Shown here: one piece after another, positions 1 through 7,183 of the stretch | How the letters are laid out: each line of letters opens with the position of its first letter | Numbering within the stretch: the stretch's first letter is position 1 | Assembly (NCBI GenBank): GCA_964625745.1 | Contig: CAZVCJ010000160.1 | Location: forward strand, 1-9,153 | DNA: 9,153 nt | Direction of reading: 5' to 3' | Origin: CAZVCJ01 sp964625745 | GTDB taxonomy: Bacteria; Chloroflexota; Anaerolineae; VGOG01 | Made by a program: the position numbers and the translations under genes | The notes under the pieces: generated by a model | The model's database searches: none | What the model saw: the letters and a program-made list of their open reading frames with translations, nothing else | Told to the model about the DNA's origin: nothing

Positions 1-82
1 AGAGTGTAGCAGATAATTCGCAATTATGCCAATCAATTTACGCGAAACTGCAGGTTCAAGCTATGTTTTGAGAAGTAGTGCA

Positions 83-1174
83 ATGCTCAGTTTTCGTGAC
101 ATGAATCTGGCCATTTTTCGAGGAGAGGACCCAGGCGGGGTGCTCTGGCAGCCGAGATTGGAGTACTGGTACGCCGTGAACAAAAAGCGGGGCACTTTGC
201 CAGAACACCTGAAGGAGGCCAGTCTCCTTGATGTCTACGATGATTGCCACGCTTCCGTTCGATACTTCACGAACCCTTTGCGCTCACGATACAACAACGT
301 GCAAGTCACTGAGCGGTGGGAAGATGAGAAGCGGCTGCGGCGCAGGTGGGAGACCCCAGTGGGGACCTTAACCGACGTTTTGCACTATGACGAATGGGGC
401 CTGTCCGCCTATAACACCGAGTACAAGCTGAAGAAGCCAGAGGATTTCACGGTTCTGGAGTTCATGCTGCAAGATGAGGAATGGTATTGGGATCAGGAAG
501 CGTACGAGCAGGATTTACAGCGGGTGGGCGAGCGAGGCTGCCCTCAGTTTTTCTTTCGCCGCTCGCCGATACAAGGGCTGTTCATCGAGCATACGGGGTT
601 TGAGAAAACCGTCTACATGATGCATGACCATCCAGCGCTGATTCAACACTACGTCGAGGTAGCGTCAGAGGCGGACAACGCCATGTACGAAGTTCTGTGC
701 CAATCTCCCGTCCAGATTCTCAATCTGGGCGAGAACATTGACGCCAATATGGACCCGCCCCCCATCTGGAGAGAGCATCTGGCTCCCTATTACTGCCAGC
801 GGGTGGAACAGTTGCACGAGGCCGGCAAGTTGGTGCACATCCACGTGGATGGGACGATGAGGCCGCTCTTGCCCTATTTGAGGGATAGCCCCTGGGATGG
901 GATCGAAGCGGCCACGCCTCTTCCCCAGGGAGATGTCACGCTGGAGGAGATCAAAGAGGCTCTGGGCGACCGGGTGCTTCTGGATGGGATTCCCGCCGTG
1001 TATTTTCTCCCCTCTTTCTCGACAGAAATGCTGATCGAATGCGTGAAACAAGTAGTGAAGCTGTTTTACCCCCGCCTGGTGCTGGGAATATCGGATGAAA
1101 TACCCCCAGACGGCGATATCGAACGAGTGCGGCTGGTAGGTGAGTTGGTGCAAGAGACGGCCCTCTCCCCCTAA
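83..1174 (+). CDS. URO-D superfamily protein, divergent metal site (not HemE)
   Basis: Predicted 363-aa protein of the uroporphyrinogen decarboxylase/cobalamin-methyltransferase fold. The N-terminus (MLSFRDMNLAIFRG, then LWQPRLEYWYAVNK) and the C-terminal GISDEIPPDGDIERVRLV segment resemble a URO-D subfamily I associate with carbohydrate loci. It lacks the MRQAGRY signature of true HemE, so heme synthesis is unlikely. Where corrinoid methyltransferases have H-x-C-G, it has H252-I-H254-V-D256-G, and the later region (LLDGIPAVYFLP) has no Cys, so any metal site must use other ligands. An upstream ATG at 26 would add 19 residues but has no ribosome site. The ATG at 83 has a weak GAGAAG at 70-75 and fits the family start better. 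The final residues (ALSP) and the stop codon lie inside the downstream repeat. The gene looks less GC-rich than its neighbours. Family fairly sure, reaction unknown. Confidence 0.8.
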   Translation: MLSFRDMNLAIFRGEDPGGVLWQPRLEYWYAVNKKRGTLPEHLKEASLLDVYDDCHASVRYFTNPLRSRYNNVQVTERWEDEKRLRRRWETPVGTLTDVLHYDEWGLSAYNTEYKLKKPEDFTVLEFMLQDEEWYWDQEAYEQDLQRVGERGCPQFFFRRSPIQGLFIEHTGFEKTVYMMHDHPALIQHYVEVASEADNAMYEVLCQSPVQILNLGENIDANMDPPPIWREHLAPYYCQRVEQLHEAGKLVHIHVDGTMRPLLPYLRDSPWDGIEAATPLPQGDVTLEEIKEALGDRVLLDGIPAVYFLPSFSTEMLIECVKQVVKLFYPRLVLGISDEIPPDGDIERVRLVGELVQETALSP

Positions 1175-1285
1175 CCCCCTCTCCCAACCACCCTGGGAGA
1201 GGGGGAACTGGAACTCCCTTCCCCTCTTCCCCCCAGAGTTGGGGGGGATTGAGGGGGGGCGGAGGGGCTGGGGGTGGGGGCTGCA
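1161..1285. repeat. C-rich/G-rich intergenic repeat, copy 1
   Basis: First of two head-to-tail copies. It begins inside the end of the upstream gene and provides its TAA (1172-1174). A perfect 11-bp stem (1175-1185 with 1195-1205, 9-nt loop) follows directly after that stop. The right half is a series of G-runs on the + strand (1241-1280), a candidate G-quadruplex. Blocks of this CCCTCTCCCC/GGGGAGAGGG type are familiar as dispersed repeats in Chloroflexota and some other phyla. The hairpin could hinder readthrough, but no T-tract follows it, so it is not called an intrinsic terminator. Confidence 0.9.
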
Positions 1286-1289
1286 ATAG

Positions 1290-1418
1290 CCCTCTCCCCC
1301 TAACCCCCTCTCCCAACAACCCTGGGAGAGGGGGAATTGGGACTCCCCGCCCCCACTTCCCCCCCAGAGTTGGGGGGGATTGAGGGGGGGCGGGGAGGGG
1401 CTGGGGGTGGGGGCTGCA
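1290..1418. repeat. C-rich/G-rich intergenic repeat, copy 2
   Basis: Second copy, in the same orientation, four bases after the first. It is 129 nt against 125 nt and differs by small changes and G-run length. The 11-bp stem is conserved (1304-1314 with 1324-1334), and G-runs occupy 1372-1413. Together the two copies fill nearly all of the gap between the URO-D gene and the mannosidase gene. No promoter is recognisable in what remains (1419-1464). Confidence 0.9.
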
Positions 1419-1464
1419 TCCCAAATCGGCCAAGAACGCGGTGATTTCGTTCTCTGGCTCACTC

Positions 1465-1470
1465 AGGAGG
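1465..1470 (+). promoter_or_regulatory. Shine-Dalgarno site of the mannosidase gene
   Basis: A full AGGAGG lies 7 nt before the ATG at 1478 and fixes this start. It is the strongest ribosome site in the window. Confidence 0.85.
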
Positions 1471-1477
1471 ACATCTT

Positions 1478-4405
1478 ATGCCTTATCAAGCTTTCATCGT
1501 TTCCCACACCCACTGGGACCGCGAGTGGTACCAGACCTTCCAGGAGTTCAGGATTCGTCTGGTCACGCTGGTGGACAAGCTGCTGGGTATTCTGGCACGC
1601 GATCCCAATTATCGTCACTTCATGCTGGATGGGCAATCTATCGTGGTCGAGGATTACGTGCAAATTCGACCCGAACGTGAGGCCGATATCCGGGAACAGG
1701 TTCAACAAGGCCGGCTGCTCATCGGTCCCTGGTACGTGCTGCCCGACGAGTTCCTGGTGAGCCCGGAGGCCCTCATCCGTAATCTGATGCTGGGCCAGCG
1801 GGTGTCCCGGCGCTTCGGCGAGCCGATGTCGGTCGGCTATATCCCGGACTCCTTCGGACATATCAGCCAGTTGCCCCAGATTCTGGCCGGCTTCGGCATC
1901 CGTGACGCGGCTATCTGGCGCGGCGTGCCCGACCTGCCGACGGAGTTCCTGTGGCAGTCGCCCGACGGAACGGCTGTACTGACCCTATACCTGCGCGACG
2001 GCTATGGCAACCTGGCCTGGACGCCCCACGACCCGGACGGCTTCGCCCAAATCGTGCGCCAGGCGGTGGATAGCCTGGTCCCTCATGCTACCACCGACGC
2101 CATCCTCCTGATGAACGGCATGGATCACGTGGAGCCCTCCCCTGACCTGCCGGCCCTCATGGCTGCTGCAGAAGAGCGTCTGCCAGACGTGAAGCTCGTC
2201 CACGGCACCCTGCCCCAGTACGTCGCCGCCGTGCGCGCCGCGAATCCTGAGTTGCCAACCGTTCAGAGTGAGTTCCGCTGCTCGCAGCGATCCAACATCA
2301 TCCCCGGCGTGCTGTCGGCCCGGATATGGATCAAGCAGCGCAACCGGGCCTGCGAGACGTTGCTGGAGGGTTGGGGAGAACCGTTCAACGCCTTTGGGGC
2401 CTGGGTGGATGTGCAAACCGATGTGCCGCTCCACGAGGCCAACCATGCCTTGGCGCGCCATGCCTGGAGCCTGTTACTCCAAAACCACCCCCACGATTCC
2501 ATCTGTGGTTGCAGCGTGGATCAAGTCCACGAGGAAATGCGGTTTCGCTTCGACCAGGTGGAGCAAATCGGCGAAGAGGTCACGCGGCGCAGTCTGACGA
2601 GCCTGGTGGGGCACATTGCGACCAGGAGCCTTAAGCTCAATGACTCGCAGGAAGCTCTCCCCGCCGCCGAATTGGTCCAGCCTGCCCCGTACGTGCCCAT
2701 CGTCGTCTTCAACCCTACCGCTGGGCCGCGCACAGACCTGGTCCACGTGCAGGTGCAGATACCACCCACTTGGTCAGGTTATGAATTGGTGGACGAAGAG
2801 GACAAGCTCTTGCTGTGGCAGAAGCTGGGCGAAGAGAAGCTCGATTTCTCACTCTTAGGCATTGACCGTGAGGAACTGTTGAGTCGGCTGATGCAGGAAC
2901 AGCCTGAGCGGGTGGGGGGACAGGGGATCGTGAGGCTGAGGTATCACGAGGGCAAAGCTGGCCCGGTGGTGATGGCCACCCTGAGCGCCCACGGTCAGCC
3001 CAGTCTGGCCCAGGTGGAGACCGCTCTCGCCGAGGTCCGGCGCCGGCTGCGCGCGGACGGGAAGCCTCCGCAGCTAGATGTAAGACTGGCTCCCCAGGCG
3101 GCCCTGGCATTCGTGGCGCGGGATGTGCCAGGCCATGGCTACCGGGTCTACTTCCTGCGGCCTGGCCCCGCACGCCTGACGCGAGAGGTGAAGACCGGGG
3201 CGTTGAGCATTGAGAACGAGTTCTACCACGTCGAAGCCGACCCGGTGGATGGAAGCATTACCCTGCGCGACAAGACCACCGGCCTGGTTTATCGCGGGCT
3301 CAACCGCTTCGTGGACGAGGGCGATCGGGGAGACGTGTATAACCACTGTCCAGTGGAGCAGGACGTGGTGGTGGATGAGCCGTCCCGGCCACCGCTGGTG
3401 AGGCTGTTGGAAACAGGCCCGGCTCGCCAGACGCTTGAGATCGCCCTGCGCTATCGCGTGCCGGCCTGGCTGGCCGCCTCCCGCCGCGCCCGGTTGTCGA
3501 GACGGGTCACTCTCCCCATCACCACTCGCATCAGCCTGGCCGCTGGCGTTCGCCGCGTGGACTTCGAGACCACGGTCAGCAACACGGCCAGCGATCATCG
3601 GCTGCGCGTCTGCTTCCCCACGCCCGTCAAGACCGACTGTTTCCGCACCGAGACGCCCTTCGATGTGGTCGAGCGACCGCTGGACCTGCCCATGGATACG
3701 AGTGGTTGGTCGGAGCAGCCAGCCCCCACCCATCCACAACGCACCTTCAGCGACGTGAGCGACGAGCGGGCTGGGCTGACTCTCATCAATCGTGGCCTGC
3801 CGGAGGTGGAGGCGCGGCGCGAACCCGACGGCACGGCGCTGTTGCTCACGCTGCTGCGCTGCGTAGGCTGGCTCTCCCGCGCCGACATGCCGGTCCGGCC
3901 CGGGCACGCTGGCCCAGGCCTCCCTCTGCCTGGCGCTCAATGTCCAGGCGTGCACACCTTTCACTACGCCCTGGTCCCGCACGGCGGCGACCGGGAGACG
4001 CCTGGTTGGCTTTCAACCTTTCCTCAGGCCTATGCCTTCAACGCCCCCCTGCACGCCGTGGTGGCCGATGCCCACGACGGGCCGCTGCCGACCGCCCTGA
4101 GCTTCGTAGAAGTGAGCCCGGCCGTCGTTGTCGTCAGCGCCATCAAATTGGCCGAGGCTTGTCCTGAGCCATGCCCTGAGCATAGCCGAAGGGGTAGCCG
4201 AAGGGAAGGCGATGGGCTGATCGTGCGTGTCTGGAACGTCGCTCCTGCGCCGGTTGAGGCCCGACTGCGACTTTATTTGCCTTTCAGCAGGGCTTTCCTG
4301 GCCGACCTGAACGAGTGTCCCGGCCAGCAATTGAGTCCGGACGCGGACAACGCCGTCAGGCTCTACTTGCGGCCGCGCCAGGTTCAGACCGTGCTTTTTG
4401 AGTAG
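1478..4405 (+). CDS. GH38 alpha-mannosidase
   Basis: Predicted 975-aa glycoside hydrolase family 38 enzyme, a retaining, metal-dependent alpha-mannosidase. The N-terminal catalytic domain opens with SHTHWDREWY (H12 and D14, metal ligands by analogy with Drosophila Golgi mannosidase II). It continues with YIPDSFGHISQ, where D124 is the expected nucleophile and a metal ligand. MNGMDH (D216) is a candidate acid/base region, and NHPHDSICGC (H339, D340) carries the last metal ligand. The C-terminal beta-sandwich region is recognisable from IENEFY near residue 578 and from the PGHAGPGLPLPGAQCPG segment. There is no signal peptide, so it is probably cytoplasmic, acting on imported mannosides as E. 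coli MngB does. It is longer than MngB (about 880 aa). About 16 of the extra residues (895-910) come from a short repeat inserted in frame. The start is fixed by AGGAGG. Family very sure; linkage specificity not visible. Confidence 0.95.
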   Translation: MPYQAFIVSHTHWDREWYQTFQEFRIRLVTLVDKLLGILARDPNYRHFMLDGQSIVVEDYVQIRPEREADIREQVQQGRLLIGPWYVLPDEFLVSPEALIRNLMLGQRVSRRFGEPMSVGYIPDSFGHISQLPQILAGFGIRDAAIWRGVPDLPTEFLWQSPDGTAVLTLYLRDGYGNLAWTPHDPDGFAQIVRQAVDSLVPHATTDAILLMNGMDHVEPSPDLPALMAAAEERLPDVKLVHGTLPQYVAAVRAANPELPTVQSEFRCSQRSNIIPGVLSARIWIKQRNRACETLLEGWGEPFNAFGAWVDVQTDVPLHEANHALARHAWSLLLQNHPHDSICGCSVDQVHEEMRFRFDQVEQIGEEVTRRSLTSLVGHIATRSLKLNDSQEALPAAELVQPAPYVPIVVFNPTAGPRTDLVHVQVQIPPTWSGYELVDEEDKLLLWQKLGEEKLDFSLLGIDREELLSRLMQEQPERVGGQGIVRLRYHEGKAGPVVMATLSAHGQPSLAQVETALAEVRRRLRADGKPPQLDVRLAPQAALAFVARDVPGHGYRVYFLRPGPARLTREVKTGALSIENEFYHVEADPVDGSITLRDKTTGLVYRGLNRFVDEGDRGDVYNHCPVEQDVVVDEPSRPPLVRLLETGPARQTLEIALRYRVPAWLAASRRARLSRRVTLPITTRISLAAGVRRVDFETTVSNTASDHRLRVCFPTPVKTDCFRTETPFDVVERPLDLPMDTSGWSEQPAPTHPQRTFSDVSDERAGLTLINRGLPEVEARREPDGTALLLTLLRCVGWLSRADMPVRPGHAGPGLPLPGAQCPGVHTFHYALVPHGGDRETPGWLSTFPQAYAFNAPLHAVVADAHDGPLPTALSFVEVSPAVVVVSAIKLAEACPEPCPEHSRRGSRREGDGLIVRVWNVAPAPVEARLRLYLPFSRAFLADLNECPGQQLSPDADNAVRLYLRPRQVQTVLFE
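4160..4207 (+). repeat. Short palindromic repeat nested in itself, inside the mannosidase CDS
   Basis: This 48-bp stretch reads as one copy of a CCTGAGC...GCCGAAGGG element split by a second copy. The outer halves (4161-4172 and about 4194-4207) flank an inner copy (about 4173-4192). It is related to the TGTCCTGAGC...GTCGAAGGA elements at 4439 and in the terminal array. It is translated in frame as residues 895-910 (CPEPCPEHSRRGSRRE), which look unlike the surrounding beta-sandwich sequence. Its length is a multiple of three, so the reading frame survives. Confidence 0.8.
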
Positions 4406-4470
4406 TGACGGCTTTAGCCGTTTCTGGCGACTAAAGCCTGTCCTGAGCCAAGTCGAAGGATCGCTACTAC
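4402..4470. repeat. Interrupted hairpin repeat with short-element insertion
   Basis: The gap after the mannosidase stop is an inverted repeat. GGCTTTAG (4410-4417) pairs with CTAAAGCC (4431-4438), and GTAGT (4402-4406) pairs with ACTAC at the far right end. A 22-bp TGTCCTGAGC...GTCGAAGGA element (4439-4460) sits between the two pairing segments of the right arm. Without it, the arms would come close to forming one continuous hairpin. The repeat overlaps the last codons of the mannosidase gene. It leaves only a short leader before the next ribosome site. Confidence 0.8.
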
Positions 4471-4486
4471 GCCCCATCTCTCTCGT

Positions 4487-4492
4487 AAGGAG
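4487..4492 (+). promoter_or_regulatory. Shine-Dalgarno site of the PHP hydrolase gene
   Basis: AAGGAG lies 7 nt before the ATG at 4500. It decides the start: the frame is open back to an ATG at 4398, but that extension would read through the hairpin repeat and its short element, giving residues such as PVLSQVEGS. Confidence 0.85.
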
Positions 4493-4499
4493 TTCTTCA

Positions 4500-5942
4500 A
4501 TGGTGGAACTATCCCATACACTGACAGGCACCGCCACCCCGGCCGACAAAGCAGCCGACGACTACCTTCTCCTCCCCTTTGAGGTGCCGCCCGGCATCGG
4601 CCGGCTGACCGTTCACTACACCTACACCCATCGGGTCAGTGCCGCGCTGCCGGGCGGTAGCGGCAACGTCGTGGACATCGGGGTGTTCGATCCGCGTGGC
4701 GCTGCGGTTTTCCAGGGCCACGGCTTCCGGGGCTGGAGCGGGAGCGACCGCTCCGAATTCACCATCGGGCTGGCGGACACTACCCCAGGCTACCTGCCCG
4801 GGCCGATCTACGCCGGCACCTGGCACATCCTCCTCGGCCTGTACCACATCCTGCCCGAAGGATGCGATTATCGCCTGACCATCGTCGGCCAGTCGGGGGA
4901 AGTGGCCTCACCTGCGCAGAGAGACTTGAAGGCCCCGGTGTTGAGCCGAGAGGCTCGTTGGTACCGGGGCGATTTGCATAGCCACACCCACCACTCCGAC
5001 GCCGCTGGCAGCCTGAGCGATCTGGTCGCCGCAGCGCGGGCGCGAGGCCTCGACTTCGTGGCAGTCACGGATCACAACACCGTCAGCCACCTCCCCCACC
5101 TGGCCGCGGCCGGCGGCGATGCGCTGCTCCTCATCCCCGGCCAGGAGATCACTACTTACTACGGACACGCTAATGCCTGGGGCATCCAGAGTTGGCAGGA
5201 GTTCCGCTGTCGCGACGACGCCACCATGGCTCGAATCATTGACGCCGTGCACGCCGCTGGCGGGCTGTTCTCCGCCAACCATCCCAAGGATGTGGGTCCA
5301 CCCTGGGAGTATAGTCCTGATCTCCCCTTCGATTGTGTGGAGGTATGGCAGGCAGTCTGGGCGGCGAACAACTATCAATCGCTGGCCTTCTGGGACAATC
5401 TGCTGCAGCAAGGGCGGCGAGTGGTGGCCGTGGGGGGAAGTGACAAACACGTGGCACCCTTCACCGGACAGCTAAGCTTCTATGACATCGGCACACCAAC
5501 AACCTGGGTCTACGCTGGCGAGCTTTCGGCGGCAGGCATCCTGGATGGCATCCGGGCGGGGCACGTCTTCATCTCGGCCGATCCGCAAGGGCCAGAGCTA
5601 TATCTGGCCGCAGACGCCGATGAGGATGGGGTGTACGAGAGCATGATGGGGGATGAGGTGGTCATTGCCGCCGGACGACCTGTGATGTTGCGCGCCCAGG
5701 TGGTCGGTGGCAGGGGACTGGCGCTGAGGATCGTATCCGGCGAGGGGGTGAAGAGCGTTCCTGTCGAGAGCGACGATTTCGCTCACTGCTGGCAGGCCAG
5801 GCCGAAGGACGACACCTTCTATCGGCTCGAGCTGGTCGAGCCAGGCGATGGGGAGGTAGCCCGCCATCCGGCGACACTGGTGAGGCGAGCCCTGTCGAAT
5901 CCCATCTACGTGACCATCGCCGCACCAGGGGGGGACGGGTGA
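4500..5942 (+). CDS. CehA/McbA-type PHP-domain metallohydrolase
   Basis: Predicted 480-aa protein with three regions. An N-terminal beta-rich domain spans about 1-145, a PHP metallohydrolase domain about 155-330, and a C-terminal beta-rich region the rest. PHP metal-binding motifs are complete: D158-L-H160-S-H162 with D167, AVTDHN (D191, H192), GQE (E216), H223, NHP (H261) and GSDKH (D315, H317). This arrangement matches the CehA/McbA family, named for carbaryl hydrolysis but mostly of unknown substrate, likely phosphoesters or other esters. No signal peptide or membrane segment is seen. The stop overlaps the next gene by 4 nt (GTGA), so the two are probably translationally coupled. The family is clear; the substrate cannot be read from sequence. 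A role with the neighbouring mannosidase and sugar kinase is inferred from position only. Confidence 0.9.
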   Translation: MVELSHTLTGTATPADKAADDYLLLPFEVPPGIGRLTVHYTYTHRVSAALPGGSGNVVDIGVFDPRGAAVFQGHGFRGWSGSDRSEFTIGLADTTPGYLPGPIYAGTWHILLGLYHILPEGCDYRLTIVGQSGEVASPAQRDLKAPVLSREARWYRGDLHSHTHHSDAAGSLSDLVAAARARGLDFVAVTDHNTVSHLPHLAAAGGDALLLIPGQEITTYYGHANAWGIQSWQEFRCRDDATMARIIDAVHAAGGLFSANHPKDVGPPWEYSPDLPFDCVEVWQAVWAANNYQSLAFWDNLLQQGRRVVAVGGSDKHVAPFTGQLSFYDIGTPTTWVYAGELSAAGILDGIRAGHVFISADPQGPELYLAADADEDGVYESMMGDEVVIAAGRPVMLRAQVVGGRGLALRIVSGEGVKSVPVESDDFAHCWQARPKDDTFYRLELVEPGDGEVARHPATLVRRALSNPIYVTIAAPGGDG

Positions 5943-7120
5943 ACTCACGTGAACGGGTTCTGGCGGCGCTTCGACATGAAGTGCCTGACCGTGTGCCTAT
6001 TGACCTGGGCGCCATGCGCTCTACCGGGATCACCGCTCTGGCCTACCGGCGGCTCAAGGAGCACCTGGGGATCACTGGGGGAGACATCTACGTCTACGAT
6101 ACCGGCCAGCAACTGGCGGTGGTGGAGCCCCCTATCATGGACCTCTTTGACCTGGATGTGGTGCCGCTGGACCTGGATCAACTGCGGGGCTGGCAACCCT
6201 ACACCCTCCCCGATGGCTACCCGGCCCACATAGTGGCCGGTTTCACCACCGAAACAGCGCCCGATGGCTCGCTCTACCAGCTTGAGGACGGCCGCCGGGT
6301 GCGCTATCGCCCCCCTACCGGCCTGTACTTCGACCGCATCTACTATCCCCTGGCCGAGGCCACGGCTCCGGCAGATTTGGAGCCCTTCCCCTTGCAGAGC
6401 TATAGCGACGATGAGTTGATCCTCCTCCGTGACCGGGCTCGTTATCTCTACCAGAACACCGACTACGCTATCATGGGTAATTTCGGGGGGAGCATCCTGG
6501 AGGCAGGGCAGGGCTTGCGCGGCTGGGAGCAGTTCATGATTGACCTGGCCCAAGGCGGCCCCTTCCTGGAGGCTCTCCTGGAAAAGCTGACCGAGGTTCA
6601 CCTGGCCGACCTGGCCCGCTACCTGGACGCTGTTGGCCCCTACGTCCAGATCATCGTTATGGTAGATGACCTGGGCACTCAGCAAGGGCTTCAGATCTCC
6701 CCTCAAATGTACCGTCGCTGGATCAAACCCTGTCATACCCGCATCTACGGCTACGTCCATCAGCATTACCCGGAGGTCTACGTCTTCCTCCACTCCTGCG
6801 GCAGCATCTATCCCCTGATCCCCGACCTCATCGAGGCCGGCGTTCAGATCCTCAACCCGGTGCAGATCTCGGCCGCGGGGATGGATCCCGTGCGGTTGAA
6901 GCGGGAGTTCGGGGCGGACCTCACCTTCTGGGGCGGGGGATGCGACACTCAACACACCCTTCCCCGTGGCACCCCGGAGGAGGTAGCAGCCGAGGTGAAG
7001 AGGCTGCTGGACATTTTCGCCCCTGGGGGTGGCTACGTCTTCAACCAGGTGCACAACATCCAGGCTGATGTTCCGCCAGAGAATGTCGTGGCCATGCTGG
7101 AGACAGCCCGCAGCTACTAA
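5939..7120 (+). CDS. URO-D superfamily protein with corrinoid-methyltransferase-like zinc site
   Basis: Predicted 393-aa protein of the URO-D fold. It begins with the common family start MNSRERVLAAL, followed by PDRVPIDLG. It lacks the MRQAGRY signature of HemE. Residues H285-S-C287-G and C335 in GGGCDTQ form an H-x-C...C set, the zinc-site pattern of MtaA-type methyltransferases that use zinc to activate a thiol in methyl transfer from a corrinoid. Such a role is therefore plausible, but no corrinoid protein is in the window. The GTG start lies inside the previous stop (GTGA), with a G-rich AGGGGG stretch just upstream, so expression probably depends on the PHP gene. Only distantly similar to the URO-D protein at the window start: that one lacks both cysteines. 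Family sure; exact reaction uncertain. Confidence 0.88.
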   Translation: MNSRERVLAALRHEVPDRVPIDLGAMRSTGITALAYRRLKEHLGITGGDIYVYDTGQQLAVVEPPIMDLFDLDVVPLDLDQLRGWQPYTLPDGYPAHIVAGFTTETAPDGSLYQLEDGRRVRYRPPTGLYFDRIYYPLAEATAPADLEPFPLQSYSDDELILLRDRARYLYQNTDYAIMGNFGGSILEAGQGLRGWEQFMIDLAQGGPFLEALLEKLTEVHLADLARYLDAVGPYVQIIVMVDDLGTQQGLQISPQMYRRWIKPCHTRIYGYVHQHYPEVYVFLHSCGSIYPLIPDLIEAGVQILNPVQISAAGMDPVRLKREFGADLTFWGGGCDTQHTLPRGTPEEVAAEVKRLLDIFAPGGGYVFNQVHNIQADVPPENVVAMLETARSY

Positions 7121-7163
7121 GGTGCAACGCACTTCGGCTGACTTTCAGGAGTGCGTTGCACCT
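7120..7163. repeat. Perfect 14-bp inverted repeat between genes
   Basis: Positions 7120-7133 pair perfectly with 7150-7163 around a 16-nt loop, beginning at the last base of the upstream stop codon. There is no T-tract, so it is not a classical intrinsic terminator. It could be a REP-like palindrome that protects or punctuates the transcript between the URO-D and kinase genes. A GTG at 7151 inside the right arm opens the kinase frame but is not a credible start. Confidence 0.85.
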
Positions 7164-7183
7164 GGCCTAAGGGACTATACCCT

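Noticed and set aside
665..1462. 265-aa and related Pro-rich open frames on the - strand across the C-rich/G-rich repeats
   Set aside because: The Pro/Gly-rich sequence is a direct product of the repeat composition, and the rest is antisense to the URO-D gene.
3074..3982. 302-aa open frame on the - strand
   Set aside because: Lies wholly inside the mannosidase gene, antisense to its conserved C-terminal region, with no recognisable protein features.
4398..4499. Upstream ATG at 4398 for the PHP gene
   Set aside because: It would overlap the mannosidase stop and translate a hairpin repeat. The ATG at 4500 has a good ribosome site.
83..7120. Naming either URO-D protein as HemE (heme synthesis)
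   Set aside because: Both lack the MRQAGRY signature, and neither is near heme genes in this window.
5945..7132. 395-aa open frame on the - strand, slightly longer than the + strand gene
   Set aside because: It mirrors the URO-D gene, whose + strand product has clear family motifs and a coupled start. The - strand product shows no recognisable domain; GC-rich codon use keeps the antisense frame open.
7151..7183. GTG at 7151 as start of the kinase
   Set aside because: It lies in the arm of a hairpin, and the GGAG before it is too close for a normal ribosome site. The ATG at 7184 is better placed.
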